Assembly: GCA_965221215.1 (NCBI GenBank)
Contig: OZ244872.1
Coordinates: 2,046,001 to 2,110,000 of the forward strand
Source: Aldehydirespirator sp965221215
GTDB taxonomy: Bacteria; Actinomycetota; Acidimicrobiia; Acidimicrobiales; Aldehydirespiratoraceae
Length of the DNA stretch: 64,000 bases
Direction of reading: 5' to 3'
Positions 34,849 through 43,953 of the stretch are shown in pieces. Every line of letters begins with the position of its first letter. Position 1 is the stretch's first letter. A program made the position numbers and the translations under genes. Under the pieces are notes generated by a model. That model was not told where the DNA came from, searched no databases, and worked only from the letters and a program-made list of their open reading frames with translations.

Positions 34849-35288
34849 GAGCCGAACGGGTCAAGCGCCTAGTTGACGTCCGGCTCAACAACGCCAGCCA
34901 GCTCGCTGGTTTCGCCAAACGAGGTGACCTTAGCTACTTCTTGAGAGAAATCTGTGATGCCGACTACCTGCATCAGCCCGAGCTTCTCGCTCCCACCGCA
35001 GACTTGCTCAAGGCATACCGAAACGGCGAGATTATCTGGGAAGACTATGAGGCCCGCTTCTTCGATCTAATGGCAATAAGGCGTATCGAAGAGCAGTTGC
35101 CTCAGGAAATCTTCGAACCGCGCACCGTCCTGCTGTGTAGCGAACACTCACCGCAACGATGCCACCGACGGCTGGTTGTCGAGTATTTGGGCGCACACTG
35201 GCCTGACCTCACCGCGCTACACCTGCCTCGCCAGGAGGTCTCCGAGGCTGGATCCAAACAGGCTGCCTTGGAGGCGGTCAGTGCCTGA
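34788..35288 (+). CDS. DUF488 protein (second of pair)
   Basis: 166 residues, a shorter paralogue: MEICTIGFTKHGAHSFFEIL, VDVRLNNASQLAGFAKRGDL and LLCSEHSPQRCHRRLVVEYL. The start has GAAGGA 5 bases upstream and lies inside the first gene by 61 bases in another frame. The 3' end overlaps the dual-OB gene by 8 bases, so the three genes are tightly coupled and probably act together. Confidence 0.87.
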   Translation: MEICTIGFTKHGAHSFFEILRAERVKRLVDVRLNNASQLAGFAKRGDLSYFLREICDADYLHQPELLAPTADLLKAYRNGEIIWEDYEARFFDLMAIRRIEEQLPQEIFEPRTVLLCSEHSPQRCHRRLVVEYLGAHWPDLTALHLPRQEVSEAGSKQAALEAVSA

Positions 35289-35934
35289 GATTGAGATGCT
35301 GTGCCTTGCCAACTCCTGGAAACACGGAGGGCGATGCGTCGCGGGTGTCAAGCACGATGGATCCTGGATACGACCCGTCTCCGACACCGAGGATGGATCG
35401 CTTACGGCAACAGCCTGCCTCATGCGCGGAGGGCGTTCGGTTAGAGCCCTCGATGTCGTCCGGCTACGGGTTCTCGGCCCCGATCCCCGGCCCCATCAAC
35501 CCGAGAACTGGATCGTGACGGGCGATGAGTGGATCCTGCGGCGCAGCAGAAGGGTTCACGAAGTCTTGGAGTTCCTCGACTCGCTGACGGTCCAAGGACC
35601 ATCTCTGTTCGGCACGATCACCGAACGGGTGGCCTGGAGCCAGATCCAAGAGTTCGAACCGAATCCGTCACTGGCCCTCGTCAAGGCACAAGGACCACTG
35701 TTTCACTGGTCAGCGTCGAACCCCTCTCAACGGAGAGCCAGCTTCGCTCTTGGCGAAGTCTCATACGACCTGCCGATGACCTTCGAGTTCGGGCTGCCGG
35801 CCAAAGGCGAGGCGAACCACCGCTCACAGTCGTCGTGGTACTTCACGATCAGCCTGGGCGAACCGTTTGCCCGACTGGGCAACGACTGCTTCAAGTTGAT
35901 CGCAGGCGCAATCGAGATCCCCTCCACCGAGTAG
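35281..35934 (+). CDS. dual-OB-domain-like protein
   Basis: 217 residues from GTG 35281 (GGAGGCG upstream, 8-base overlap with the DUF488 gene). MLCLANSWKHGGRCVAGVKH, then WIRPVSDTEDGSL and VRLRVLGPDPRPHQPENWIV resemble the DuOB proteins that accompany DUF488 genes; the second half ends KLIAGAIEIPSTE. OB folds suggest nucleic-acid or nucleotide binding. Assignment is by recall of the family layout and context, moderate confidence. Confidence 0.65.
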   Translation: MPEIEMLCLANSWKHGGRCVAGVKHDGSWIRPVSDTEDGSLTATACLMRGGRSVRALDVVRLRVLGPDPRPHQPENWIVTGDEWILRRSRRVHEVLEFLDSLTVQGPSLFGTITERVAWSQIQEFEPNPSLALVKAQGPLFHWSASNPSQRRASFALGEVSYDLPMTFEFGLPAKGEANHRSQSSWYFTISLGEPFARLGNDCFKLIAGAIEIPSTE

Positions 35935-35986
35935 TCCCGCCCCCTCCTTCCACTCGCGAGTACCGGACCGGCCGCCGAGCAGATGT

Positions 35987-36174
35987 GCGCCGCCCCGCAG
36001 TTCGGGCTCCTCAGTAACCGACCGCTGGTGTGGCGTAGTTCCAGCTCGGAGATCTCCAGCGCCGCCCCGCAGTTCGGGCTCCTCAGTAACCGACCGCTGG
36101 TGTGGCGTAGTTCCAGCTCGGAGATCTCCAGCGCCGCCCCGCAGTTCGGGCTCCTCAGTAACCGACCGCTGGTG
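35987..36174. repeat. 72-bp tandem repeat, 2.6 copies
   Basis: Starts at 35987, 36059 and 36131, the last truncated at 36174; copies are identical over shared length. Each unit holds GCGCCGCCCCGCAGTTCGGG, then GCTCCTCAGTAACCGACCGC and a perfect palindrome GGAGATCTCC. It lies between convergent genes (dual-OB and DUF4143 ATPase). All frames stay open because 72 is a multiple of 3, but none looks like a gene. Sequence identity implies recent expansion. Confidence 0.92.
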
Positions 36175-36181
36175 GACTTGC

Positions 36182-37447
36182 CTAGATCTGCCATAGGTAC
36201 GACAGCGGCAGGGCAAGGATCCGGTCGGCGAGCCTGAGGGGGTGATCGCCGGTGTAGAGGACCAGGCCGATCTCGAACCGCTCACCGATCAGGTCTCGCA
36301 GCCACAGCAGCCACTTGGCGTCGGCGAGACGGACGTTGGCGCCTGCCGTCACCTCTACCGCGATGAGACGGCTGTCGGGCCGCTCGATGAGCAGGTCGAC
36401 CTCACGACCGCGGGAGTCCCGATAGTGGCAGAAGTGCAGGTCCGGAGCGACGGCAGCCGCCTGACGGCGTAACTCGTTTACCGCGAAGGTCTCGTGCAGG
36501 GGTCCGCGTTGGGCCGCCGCCGGATCGCTGAGCGATTCGACGGTCATGCCGAGCATGGTCGCGGCCAGGCCCGTGTCGGCAATGTGTAGCTTGGGCCGTC
36601 GCTTGGCCCGCGTGGCCGCCCCGGTAGACCAACCCGGCAGGCGGGTCACCAGATGGGTCATCTCCAGATACGACAGGTAGTCGGCCGTGGTGTCGATGCT
36701 GCCGAACTCCAGGTCCCGGTGCAGATCCTGCACCACCAATTCGCCGGCGGTGCGGGCCGCCGCGGCCCGCAGCAGACGCGGCAGTTCAGTGGATCGTCTG
36801 GCCCCGGTGAGTTCGACGATGTCGCGGGCCACGGCGGTGTGAACGTAGGCGTTGAACCAGAGCCGGCGGTCGGCGTCGCTGAGACCGACGGCCTCGGGGT
36901 ACCCGCCCCGGCAGATCCGCTCGGCGTACTCGTGCCGGGTCACCGTCGAGGGAGCGGCCCCCAGCAGTTCGGTGTGCCCCGAGGACGCGCCGTCCGCCAG
37001 ATGAGCCAGCAGACCGTCGGCGGCGGCCTCGATCTCGACCTCGGAGAAGGGGGCCAAATCGAGGAACACAGCCCGGCCGGCAAGGGACTCCGAGAGCACC
37101 GGGACGGCAAGGAATCCGGCTGAACCGGTGAGCAGGAACGCCCCCGGAGTGGGATCCTCGTCGACGGCAATCTTGATCGCTCGCACCAGGTCGTCGCCGC
37201 CCCGCTGAACCTCGTCGATGACGACCGGCTTCGCTCGACCGGTGACGAACCCGGTCGGATTGTCGAGGGCAACAGGCAGCAGCCCGGGCTCGTCGAGGGA
37301 CAGAAACGTTCCACCGTTGACGATCTGACGGGCCAGGGTCGTCTTGCCCGACTGGCGGGGGCCGTGCAGCACGACAACTCGGAACACGTCCATGGCGCGC
37401 CGCAATGAAGGTTCGATCCGTCGTGTCAGCCTTGCCATCTCATCCAT
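36182..37447 (-). CDS. AAA ATPase with DUF4143 domain
   Basis: 421 residues. N-terminal AAA_14 domain with Walker A LHGPRQSGKTTLAR near residue 30, Walker B PVVIDEVQR and sensor FLLTGSAG. The C-terminal DUF4143 half has DSRGREVDLLIERPDSRLIA followed by VEVTAG, a PD-(D/E)xK-like strand pattern. Such proteins are common in accessory regions, function unproven. It faces the GIY-YIG gene divergently across a 340-bp gap. Confidence 0.88.
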   Translation of the reverse strand: MDEMARLTRRIEPSLRRAMDVFRVVVLHGPRQSGKTTLARQIVNGGTFLSLDEPGLLPVALDNPTGFVTGRAKPVVIDEVQRGGDDLVRAIKIAVDEDPTPGAFLLTGSAGFLAVPVLSESLAGRAVFLDLAPFSEVEIEAAADGLLAHLADGASSGHTELLGAAPSTVTRHEYAERICRGGYPEAVGLSDADRRLWFNAYVHTAVARDIVELTGARRSTELPRLLRAAAARTAGELVVQDLHRDLEFGSIDTTADYLSYLEMTHLVTRLPGWSTGAATRAKRRPKLHIADTGLAATMLGMTVESLSDPAAAQRGPLHETFAVNELRRQAAAVAPDLHFCHYRDSRGREVDLLIERPDSRLIAVEVTAGANVRLADAKWLLWLRDLIGERFEIGLVLYTGDHPLRLADRILALPLSYLWQI

Positions 37448-37786
37448 GCCGCGTCCACCCCGCGTCGTGACGACTGCATGCTAATAGTAGGAATACCCTA
37501 GATCTATTAGTAGTTTTGCCACTTGGCTAGCACTTGCTTTTGCAGAACTTCACAGAAGCCCGTTCCAATGGTGTGCCGCGCCAATGACGGCCATCAACCA
37601 GGGGCGCGGGATTGGCACCCCATATGGGTGGAGACGGCCGAGGCGGATATGGACTCAGCCAAACCCCAGCGAGTACCGCTGTCATCCGCGGCGCTGGCAT
37701 TGCCAAACCTGCTCACTTGTGAGTACAGTCTCTCCGTCTGGAGCGTCTGGCCCGGATCAGACTCACAGAAGCAGGGGGCGGAGTCG
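37448..37786. other. divergent intergenic region of the island
   Basis: About 340 bp between the DUF4143 ATPase and the GIY-YIG gene. It contains an AT-rich inverted repeat CTAATAG (37481-37487) / CTATTAG (37504-37510), a candidate operator for the ATPase gene, and TGGCACCCCATATGGG (37613-37628), which matches the tRNA-Glu 3' end at 14 of 16 bases. A frame open from 37523 into the GIY-YIG gene is not convincing as coding sequence. Confidence 0.5.
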
Positions 37787-38371
37787 ATGACCGTAGGGCC
37801 CGAGACGGAACGCCGCGAACCGACTCGCATTCACCTCCTATGGAAGGGTCCTCACGCCTTCGAGGACATGCTGCAGATGGATGGCGTCACGGACTTCGGG
37901 ATCTACCAAGTCTACGGCCCCCATCCAGCCAGCGGGACGGACTCGTTGCTCTACATCGGACAGGCAAACGACCAGACCTTCGCCGCGAGGTTCACAAACC
38001 CCGACCGCCAGCCGTGGGGCCCCCATGACGCTCCCTGGGGAGACAACACTGCACTGCTGAGGTTCTTCACAGGACGGGTCCACCCGACTCAGTGCCAGCG
38101 GGACCGCGGAGCCGTCGATGATGAGCTGTGGGGAACCTATGTCGACACGGCCGAGAAGCTCCTGATCTGCGCACATGCCCCCCACTGGAACGCACAAGGC
38201 GTCTCCGGGATCAAGCCCGAACAGACAGATGCCTACGACAACTGCCACGTCCTCAACTGGGGAACCCGAGCATCGCTGCTGCCGGAGGTCTCCGGCGTCC
38301 GCCATGCTTGGACAGAGTTCGACCGAATCAGTGACGACCCGCTCGAATGGACCGCAAGCCAAGCCGGATGA
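37787..38371 (+). CDS. GIY-YIG nuclease domain protein
   Basis: 194 residues. GIYQVYG (residues 38-44) and LLYIGQA (54-60) are the two strands naming the fold; FAARF gives the Arg position, and a Glu in DTAEKLLICAHAPHWN and Asn in the NCHVLNWG region complete the usual set. ATG 37787 follows GGGGGCGGAG. It leads the accessory run of GmrSD-like, 1055-residue and ParA genes, which suggests a defence or mobility role. Confidence 0.8.
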   Translation: MTVGPETERREPTRIHLLWKGPHAFEDMLQMDGVTDFGIYQVYGPHPASGTDSLLYIGQANDQTFAARFTNPDRQPWGPHDAPWGDNTALLRFFTGRVHPTQCQRDRGAVDDELWGTYVDTAEKLLICAHAPHWNAQGVSGIKPEQTDAYDNCHVLNWGTRASLLPEVSGVRHAWTEFDRISDDPLEWTASQAG

Positions 38372-38626
38372 GGACGGCTACGCGGCTACGGGACCATCGG
38401 TAGCTTGGATGTCGCGCCCGCGGCGGTGCCAGTCAGCCTCAGATGTGAACGCCGCGTCGGAGCCGCACAGAACCATCTGACCCTTGGCGTGAGCGTGGGG
38501 CTTGTTGGCTCTCTGGTTGTGTTCCGGTCGCCGGGTCCGAACCTATGCTCCCCAGCCAGGGGAGACACCGGTGTCCCGCTCGGTTCTGAGCGATCGACTC
38601 AGCCAGACTGGGCCCTACCGTCAGAG

Positions 38627-40456
38627 ATGTCAGCGCGGCACCGGAGCAGGAGGTCCGTCGCATTGCAGCCACAACGCAAGAATCTGGCTGAGCTCTTCGA
38701 TGGGAAGCTCGTGTACGCCGTCCCGAACTTCCAGAGGCTCTACGTCTGGAGTCGCGACGACCAGTGGGAACCGCTGTGGTTCGACATCCGAGACATCGCC
38801 GAGGAACTCATCGAGAACGCCGCTAGGGCTGAAGCCGGTGGTGCCGACCGTGACGTCGAGCCTCATTTCATGGGTGCGGTGGTGTTCAAGATCAGTGGGT
38901 CCACCCCGGACCTAGCGAGGCAGTATCGCGTCATCGACGGGCAGCAGCGCCTGACGACCCTTCAGATTCTGATGGCCGCGGCGGTGTCGGCCCTTGACGT
39001 GGCGGGCCTTGCCGAGCCCGCCAAGCATCTCCGCACCTACATCGTCAATGACTCAGATGACCAGCCCCTGAAGATCCGATTCCAGAGGCACCGCAACGGC
39101 CATGACTATGAACGCTTCCCCGATGTCATGGGCGCCGCGGATGACAGCGACGACGATCCCGATATCGACGGTCCCATGGCCAAGTGCTATCGGTACTTCA
39201 CGAGCGTGATCCAAAAGTGGCTCCACCTGAAGGGCGACCGAATCAACGTGGCGGGCACCGCGCTCGTACGAACGCTCGCCGAGAAGCTCCGTGTCGTCGC
39301 GATCTATCTGGATCCCCACGAGAAGGAGCATGCGATCTTCGAGAGCCTGAACGCTCGCGGAGAGCCGCTGACCGAGTGGGACAAGATCAAGAACTATCTG
39401 CTGTACAAGGCCGACGAGGACCACCGCCTGAACCAGGAGACCTTCTTCGAGAAGTATCTGGATCACTTCGATGATCCCTGGTGGCGTCAACTGACCGGCC
39501 GCGGCGTCCAGAGACCGCGCGGCGATGTCTTCGTCGATTACTGGCTCGAGGCCCAGACCGGCACGCCTGTCGCGGTGCGGCGAGTGTTCCGCGAGTTCCA
39601 GAACTACGTGGACCCGAGAGACGATCCCCTCAAGGAGATCATGGAACAGTTGCTGGACGACGCGCGCTACTTCAAGAAGTCAGAGACGGTCGAGCCTGGA
39701 GCAGGTGGCCGCGAAGCGCTGTTCCACGAACGCCGCCTCGCGATGGGAGCCGGTGCGGTATGGCCGCTACTGCTGAAGCTGCGACACCTCGATATCGACA
39801 CCGATGACCGACAGGCGTGCCTCGTAGCCCTCGAGAGCTACCTCGTGCGCAGGCTGATAGCCGGATACCAGGCACGCAGCTACGACCAGGTCGCCCTGGA
39901 GTTGATCGAAGCCCTATCCGAACACGCCGAGATCCCCGAGGCGCCAAGCAAGACAATACGCACCCACCTGTTGTCCTACACGGAGAACGCGAACCTGTGG
40001 CCAAACGACACAGCCACAATCCAGGGTGTCTTGCAGCGGCATCTCGCGGTGTACGCACGACGCCTGGTGCTGACCGCCTTGGAAAGGAGCCTGATCACAT
40101 CGAAGGCCGGCAACCAGAGCGTCCCCGCCGGCCTGCACGTGGAACACCTCTTGCCCCAAGGATGGGGGCCAGACGAATGGCCGTTGCCGAGCGGGATCGA
40201 CCCCGAGCGGGCACAGGAGCAGCGAAGTCAGGCGCTCGCCACGCTAGGGAACATGACTCTGCTAAACGCCCCACTGAACTCGTCGGTCAGCAACAGGGCG
40301 TGGACCATCAAACGCGAGAAGATACAAGAGTCCGACAACCTGTTCCTGAACCGGCGGCTCATCAAGGAAGCCGGCGACCGGTGGACCGAGGACGACATCG
40401 AGCAGCGCGGACGCTGGATGGGCGACAAGATCGTCAAGATCTGGCCGCGCGGGTGA
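38627..40456 (+). CDS. GmrSD-like DUF262/DUF1524 protein (type IV restriction family)
   Basis: 609 residues. The DUF262 (GmrS) domain has VPNFQRLYVWSRDDQWEPLW and IDGQQRLTT near residue 105, with NARGEPLTEWDKIKNYLL later. The DUF1524 HNH nuclease (GmrD) has HVEHLLPQGW near residue 505 and LGNMTLLNAPLNSSVSN. Family members cut modified phage DNA. Both catalytic motifs look intact. ATG 38627 is 5 bases after TACCGT; a longer frame from 38405 is possible. The 255-bp gap upstream shows nothing else. Confidence 0.9.
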   Translation: MSARHRSRRSVALQPQRKNLAELFDGKLVYAVPNFQRLYVWSRDDQWEPLWFDIRDIAEELIENAARAEAGGADRDVEPHFMGAVVFKISGSTPDLARQYRVIDGQQRLTTLQILMAAAVSALDVAGLAEPAKHLRTYIVNDSDDQPLKIRFQRHRNGHDYERFPDVMGAADDSDDDPDIDGPMAKCYRYFTSVIQKWLHLKGDRINVAGTALVRTLAEKLRVVAIYLDPHEKEHAIFESLNARGEPLTEWDKIKNYLLYKADEDHRLNQETFFEKYLDHFDDPWWRQLTGRGVQRPRGDVFVDYWLEAQTGTPVAVRRVFREFQNYVDPRDDPLKEIMEQLLDDARYFKKSETVEPGAGGREALFHERRLAMGAGAVWPLLLKLRHLDIDTDDRQACLVALESYLVRRLIAGYQARSYDQVALELIEALSEHAEIPEAPSKTIRTHLLSYTENANLWPNDTATIQGVLQRHLAVYARRLVLTALERSLITSKAGNQSVPAGLHVEHLLPQGWGPDEWPLPSGIDPERAQEQRSQALATLGNMTLLNAPLNSSVSNRAWTIKREKIQESDNLFLNRRLIKEAGDRWTEDDIEQRGRWMGDKIVKIWPRG

Positions 40457-40571
40457 GGCTCGCGCGGGGTACGGGCCTTCCAGAGCGAGCACCTGGCAGC
40501 AGAGCGGCACCGACATGTCGTTGGGCCTGTACCTGTCCAGTCGCCTAGCCACCTGACCCGAGGAACCTGTA

Positions 40572-43500
40572 ATGGCGCTGCAACGGCTGGAACCTGAGCT
40601 TCTAGACCACCTTGTCGTCGAGTTCGGCGAGTATGGCCGTCGAGCTGCTGACCTGCTCACGGACGCGCACGCCCACTTGGTGTCTGGGACGCCGACGCTC
40701 CGACTTCGAGAAGGCGTCGCCCACTGCCTACGGGAGGCATTGAAGTCGATACTGGAATCGGTCGGGTCCGGCGGAGCCGGTACATGGAGGCAGATTTCAC
40801 GGCGCGTCGTCAACGCGCGAAGGCGATACGGAATAGCCGTCGGGCTTCCAGGCGAGGATGCCGAGGGCGCCTTGCGTGATCTTCTTGCGAACATCGATGA
40901 CCTGAGCCGCTTCCACGACAAGGAAGCGGGACTGCACGAGAGGCGGCTGATCGCCGTCATGGTGAACCGCACCGGCACGGCACCACTGTCGACTGGAACT
41001 GCTCCGGTGCATGCCTACCAGGATCTCCTGCACCGTCTCGATACGGCAGCCCACGGCGGCAGGACCCAAGAGAGCATCGAGCAGATGTGGGCGGAGTGCG
41101 TAGCAATCTTGCGAAGCCTGTTCCTTCCTCCAGAGATCCGGCAGGAAGCACTCGAGAGACTCGCGCAGACGGCGCATCCCACCAGCAGTGACACGCAAGC
41201 TGTCCTAGAGCTTGTGTCCAGCCCCGGGCACTTGCAGTTCTTCTTGGGCAGGGTCGAGAGCCCCGCTTGGCTCGAAGCGCTGGGAGCGACTGGTGCGTTG
41301 TACCCGACAGACACTGATGGCCGGTGGCCCCCACATACAGCCGCGGCCCGCCTCGCAGAGCGCCACCCCGCCGAGGTCGCGGCATGGCTCCAAGGCATGT
41401 ACCAATCACATGGCGCGACACCCGCGCTCGCGTCGCAGATCGGATACACGGCATGCGCCGCAGGTGGGCCAGCCCTCAACCTGGTGTTGGCTGCCGTGCA
41501 GCAATACCCGGAGCACCGTGGAATCGTGATGACTGGTGTCCGGGCGGCAGAGCGGGCCGAAGCCTCCGATGCTCTTGTAGAGGATCTTGCAGATGTGATT
41601 CTGAACCCACGAAGCTGGGCTGCGGCCGTGTTCGTCAACCGCCTGCTGGACCAGGTCTCAGCCGGCATCAACGAAGACAACTCCCAGCGCCGTATCAACA
41701 TCCTCGTTTACAAAATCCAGTCGCTTCCCGAAGACGACCGGCTGCTACGGAGATTCAGGTGGCAGCCTTCCGGATCGGTAGCCGACATCCCTAGGTCCGC
41801 GCGCGATGACCGGTCCCGGTTGCTGTTGTCGTGCTTGCTGCGCCTCTTGGAGAGTACTTGGGCGTGGACGCCCGCGACTGGTCTCCTTGATGCTGTCAAG
41901 GAGCTGCCCGACAGCGGTCTGCGCCAACGGCTCCGGGCCTGGGTGCTCGCGAACGCGCCGGATGTCGACCCAAGTCTCATCGCCGATGAGATAGAGCACG
42001 CGATCTCCTCGCGGTCGCCGACGGGCGACGACGTTGCCCTGGCAGACCGAGCCGCCACAGACTGCGACCACTCCACATGCGCCCCCAGCTGGAGCGAAGC
42101 ACTGGGTGCCGCACCAGATGTGGAGCAAGTAGGCCGTGCGCTAGCCGAGGACGAGGTGCACGAAGACTGGCTTCGGGCGCTCCGATGGGTTCCGCTGTTG
42201 CCCGCCGAAGCAACGGGCACATGGGCGACCGCATGCGACATCCTCGCAGCAAGATACGGAAGACAAGGCAGAGACGCCCTCGTCCAACGTGAGTCTCATG
42301 GCGCCCAATTCGCAGTAAGCCCCATCACAGCCGACGAGTTGCGATCAGTGGATCCAGACACCGCAGCCGCGAGAGTCGCGCAGTGGCGACCCGGCCCGAT
42401 GGACTGGCTCGGCGGGGCACATGAGATAGGAAGAACCCTGGAGTCGGTCGTCAAGGACAACATCGAGGAGTGGGTATCCGCCCCGATCCGCACGGTCGTG
42501 AACCTGCGCCATCCGACCTACATCAGCCGTTACCTGTACGCCTTGACGTCAGCTGCTTCCGAGCATGAGTTGCCTGTCGGCGAGCTTCTCGACGTGATCA
42601 AGCTTGTACGAACACGCCCATGGCCGGTGGAGCGGCTCGCCGATGATCGCGGCGACTACAACACCGACTGGCGCGAGACAGAGCAAGCTACCGTCGGTCT
42701 GATCAAGGCCCTGGCCGATTCCGACCGAGGTTTCGACGGCCGCGCCGACGAAGCCTGGGCCGTATTGGTATCAGAAGCCTCCGACCGCACAGAACCGTCC
42801 GACATCGTCTCAATCAGCACCGGACCGGATTTCCTGACAAGCGCCATCAACCGACCATGCACGCGCGCGCTGGAGGCTGTGCTGTCCTTCCTTGGGCACG
42901 AGTACCGGTCCGCTGGCACGGTGCGCCCAGAGGCAACATCCCTCTTTGAGGACGGCTTGCGGCTCACGGGCATCGACGGCGCCGAACACCGCGCCGTGCT
43001 GGCATCCAGGCTCGGATTCCTGTTGCACGTCCTGCCAGAGTGGACCGAGACGACACGCGAGCTCCTGTTCGGATCCCTCGCCCCTGAGGGGCTTGGCCAA
43101 CTCAGCGTCGAGCTAGCCATCGAGTGGAGCCCGCCGAACCCGTGGCTGCTTGAGAACTTCTGCGAGGCGGTCCACAACGCGGTCAGGATCGACACCGAGC
43201 ACGCCATGGAGCACATGATCGTCGCGATGCTCTGGAACTCCCCCGGCTACTCCGTCCAACAGACCGTGGCGTTCCTGCGGGCCTCGCCCGAGTTGGTGTC
43301 GAGGTCCGGGCACGCGTTGGGCCTCGTACTGGACGACGCCGACGCCGACCAGAGTCTCGTTGACGTCGCCGCCGACTTCTGGAGGACAGTCCTGGTGACA
43401 GAGACCAGCGCCGCGCTGGAGGGCTTCGGCTTCCTGTCACAAGTCGCCGCGATGGACGCCGACATCTGGGAGGAGCTGATGCTGCAGACAGTCCAGGCAG

Positions 43501-43739
43501 CCGGCGGCCGAGTCGACTGGAGCCACGGAATCGCCGAACGGCTCGAGACTTCACGTCCGACAACCACTGGCCTCGCGATCCTCAACGAGTTGGTACGCGG
43601 CGGGATCGAAGACTGGGACCGCGTGCTGGTCATTGAGAAGGCCTCTGCCATTCTGGCCAGAGCGACCGACTTGCAGGAAACCGACGACTACAGGCGCCTG
43701 CATACAACGCTGCTCGAACGAGGCGTCATCGACGAGTGA
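40572..43739 (+). CDS. 1055-residue protein of unknown function
   Basis: Very long, mostly helical by composition, with no enzyme motif that I can recognise. Trp and Leu patterns (AVLSFLGHEYRSAG, ASRLGFLLHVLPEWTETTRE, SVELAIEWSPPNPWLLENF) recall HEAT/ARM-type superhelices and large helical C-domains of phage-defence proteins such as SIR2-DUF4020; that is inference. ATG 40572 has GAGGAA 8 bases upstream. It starts 115 bases after the GmrSD-like gene in the same direction, so it may be its partner. Confidence 0.75.
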   Translation: MALQRLEPELLDHLVVEFGEYGRRAADLLTDAHAHLVSGTPTLRLREGVAHCLREALKSILESVGSGGAGTWRQISRRVVNARRRYGIAVGLPGEDAEGALRDLLANIDDLSRFHDKEAGLHERRLIAVMVNRTGTAPLSTGTAPVHAYQDLLHRLDTAAHGGRTQESIEQMWAECVAILRSLFLPPEIRQEALERLAQTAHPTSSDTQAVLELVSSPGHLQFFLGRVESPAWLEALGATGALYPTDTDGRWPPHTAAARLAERHPAEVAAWLQGMYQSHGATPALASQIGYTACAAGGPALNLVLAAVQQYPEHRGIVMTGVRAAERAEASDALVEDLADVILNPRSWAAAVFVNRLLDQVSAGINEDNSQRRINILVYKIQSLPEDDRLLRRFRWQPSGSVADIPRSARDDRSRLLLSCLLRLLESTWAWTPATGLLDAVKELPDSGLRQRLRAWVLANAPDVDPSLIADEIEHAISSRSPTGDDVALADRAATDCDHSTCAPSWSEALGAAPDVEQVGRALAEDEVHEDWLRALRWVPLLPAEATGTWATACDILAARYGRQGRDALVQRESHGAQFAVSPITADELRSVDPDTAAARVAQWRPGPMDWLGGAHEIGRTLESVVKDNIEEWVSAPIRTVVNLRHPTYISRYLYALTSAASEHELPVGELLDVIKLVRTRPWPVERLADDRGDYNTDWRETEQATVGLIKALADSDRGFDGRADEAWAVLVSEASDRTEPSDIVSISTGPDFLTSAINRPCTRALEAVLSFLGHEYRSAGTVRPEATSLFEDGLRLTGIDGAEHRAVLASRLGFLLHVLPEWTETTRELLFGSLAPEGLGQLSVELAIEWSPPNPWLLENFCEAVHNAVRIDTEHAMEHMIVAMLWNSPGYSVQQTVAFLRASPELVSRSGHALGLVLDDADADQSLVDVAADFWRTVLVTETSAALEGFGFLSQVAAMDADIWEELMLQTVQAAGGRVDWSHGIAERLETSRPTTTGLAILNELVRGGIEDWDRVLVIEKASAILARATDLQETDDYRRLHTTLLERGVIDE

Positions 43740-43953
43740 CCCTGACCAGGATCCAACCTGCTAAATGAAGCGGACGGGACGCTGCCCGTCGCATCCAGAG
43801 AGGTCAGGCTGCGGCAGCAACCACGGCTGCGCGCACTGTCAACGGAGTTGGAGAGTGCGCTGTCTCCCACGCGCCGTCCGGGGAGCTGAGCCGCTATCGT
43901 GCGGGCCTGCTGGTGTGCTGGTTAACGGGCGCACATTCGTCTGGGAGGTGACA

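Noticed and set aside
35987..36174. Possible CRISPR array
   Set aside because: Units are directly tandem with no unique spacers and no cas genes nearby.
35727..36194. Minus-strand frame with three perfect 24-residue repeats (SGRLLRSPNCGAALEISELE...)
   Set aside because: Produced by the 72-bp tandem repeat, whose length is a multiple of three; all frames are open and the rest of the frame shadows the dual-OB gene.
37523..37786. Longer GIY-YIG protein starting at 37523
   Set aside because: The added 88 residues show no domain and irregular composition, while ATG 37787 has a ribosome-binding site.
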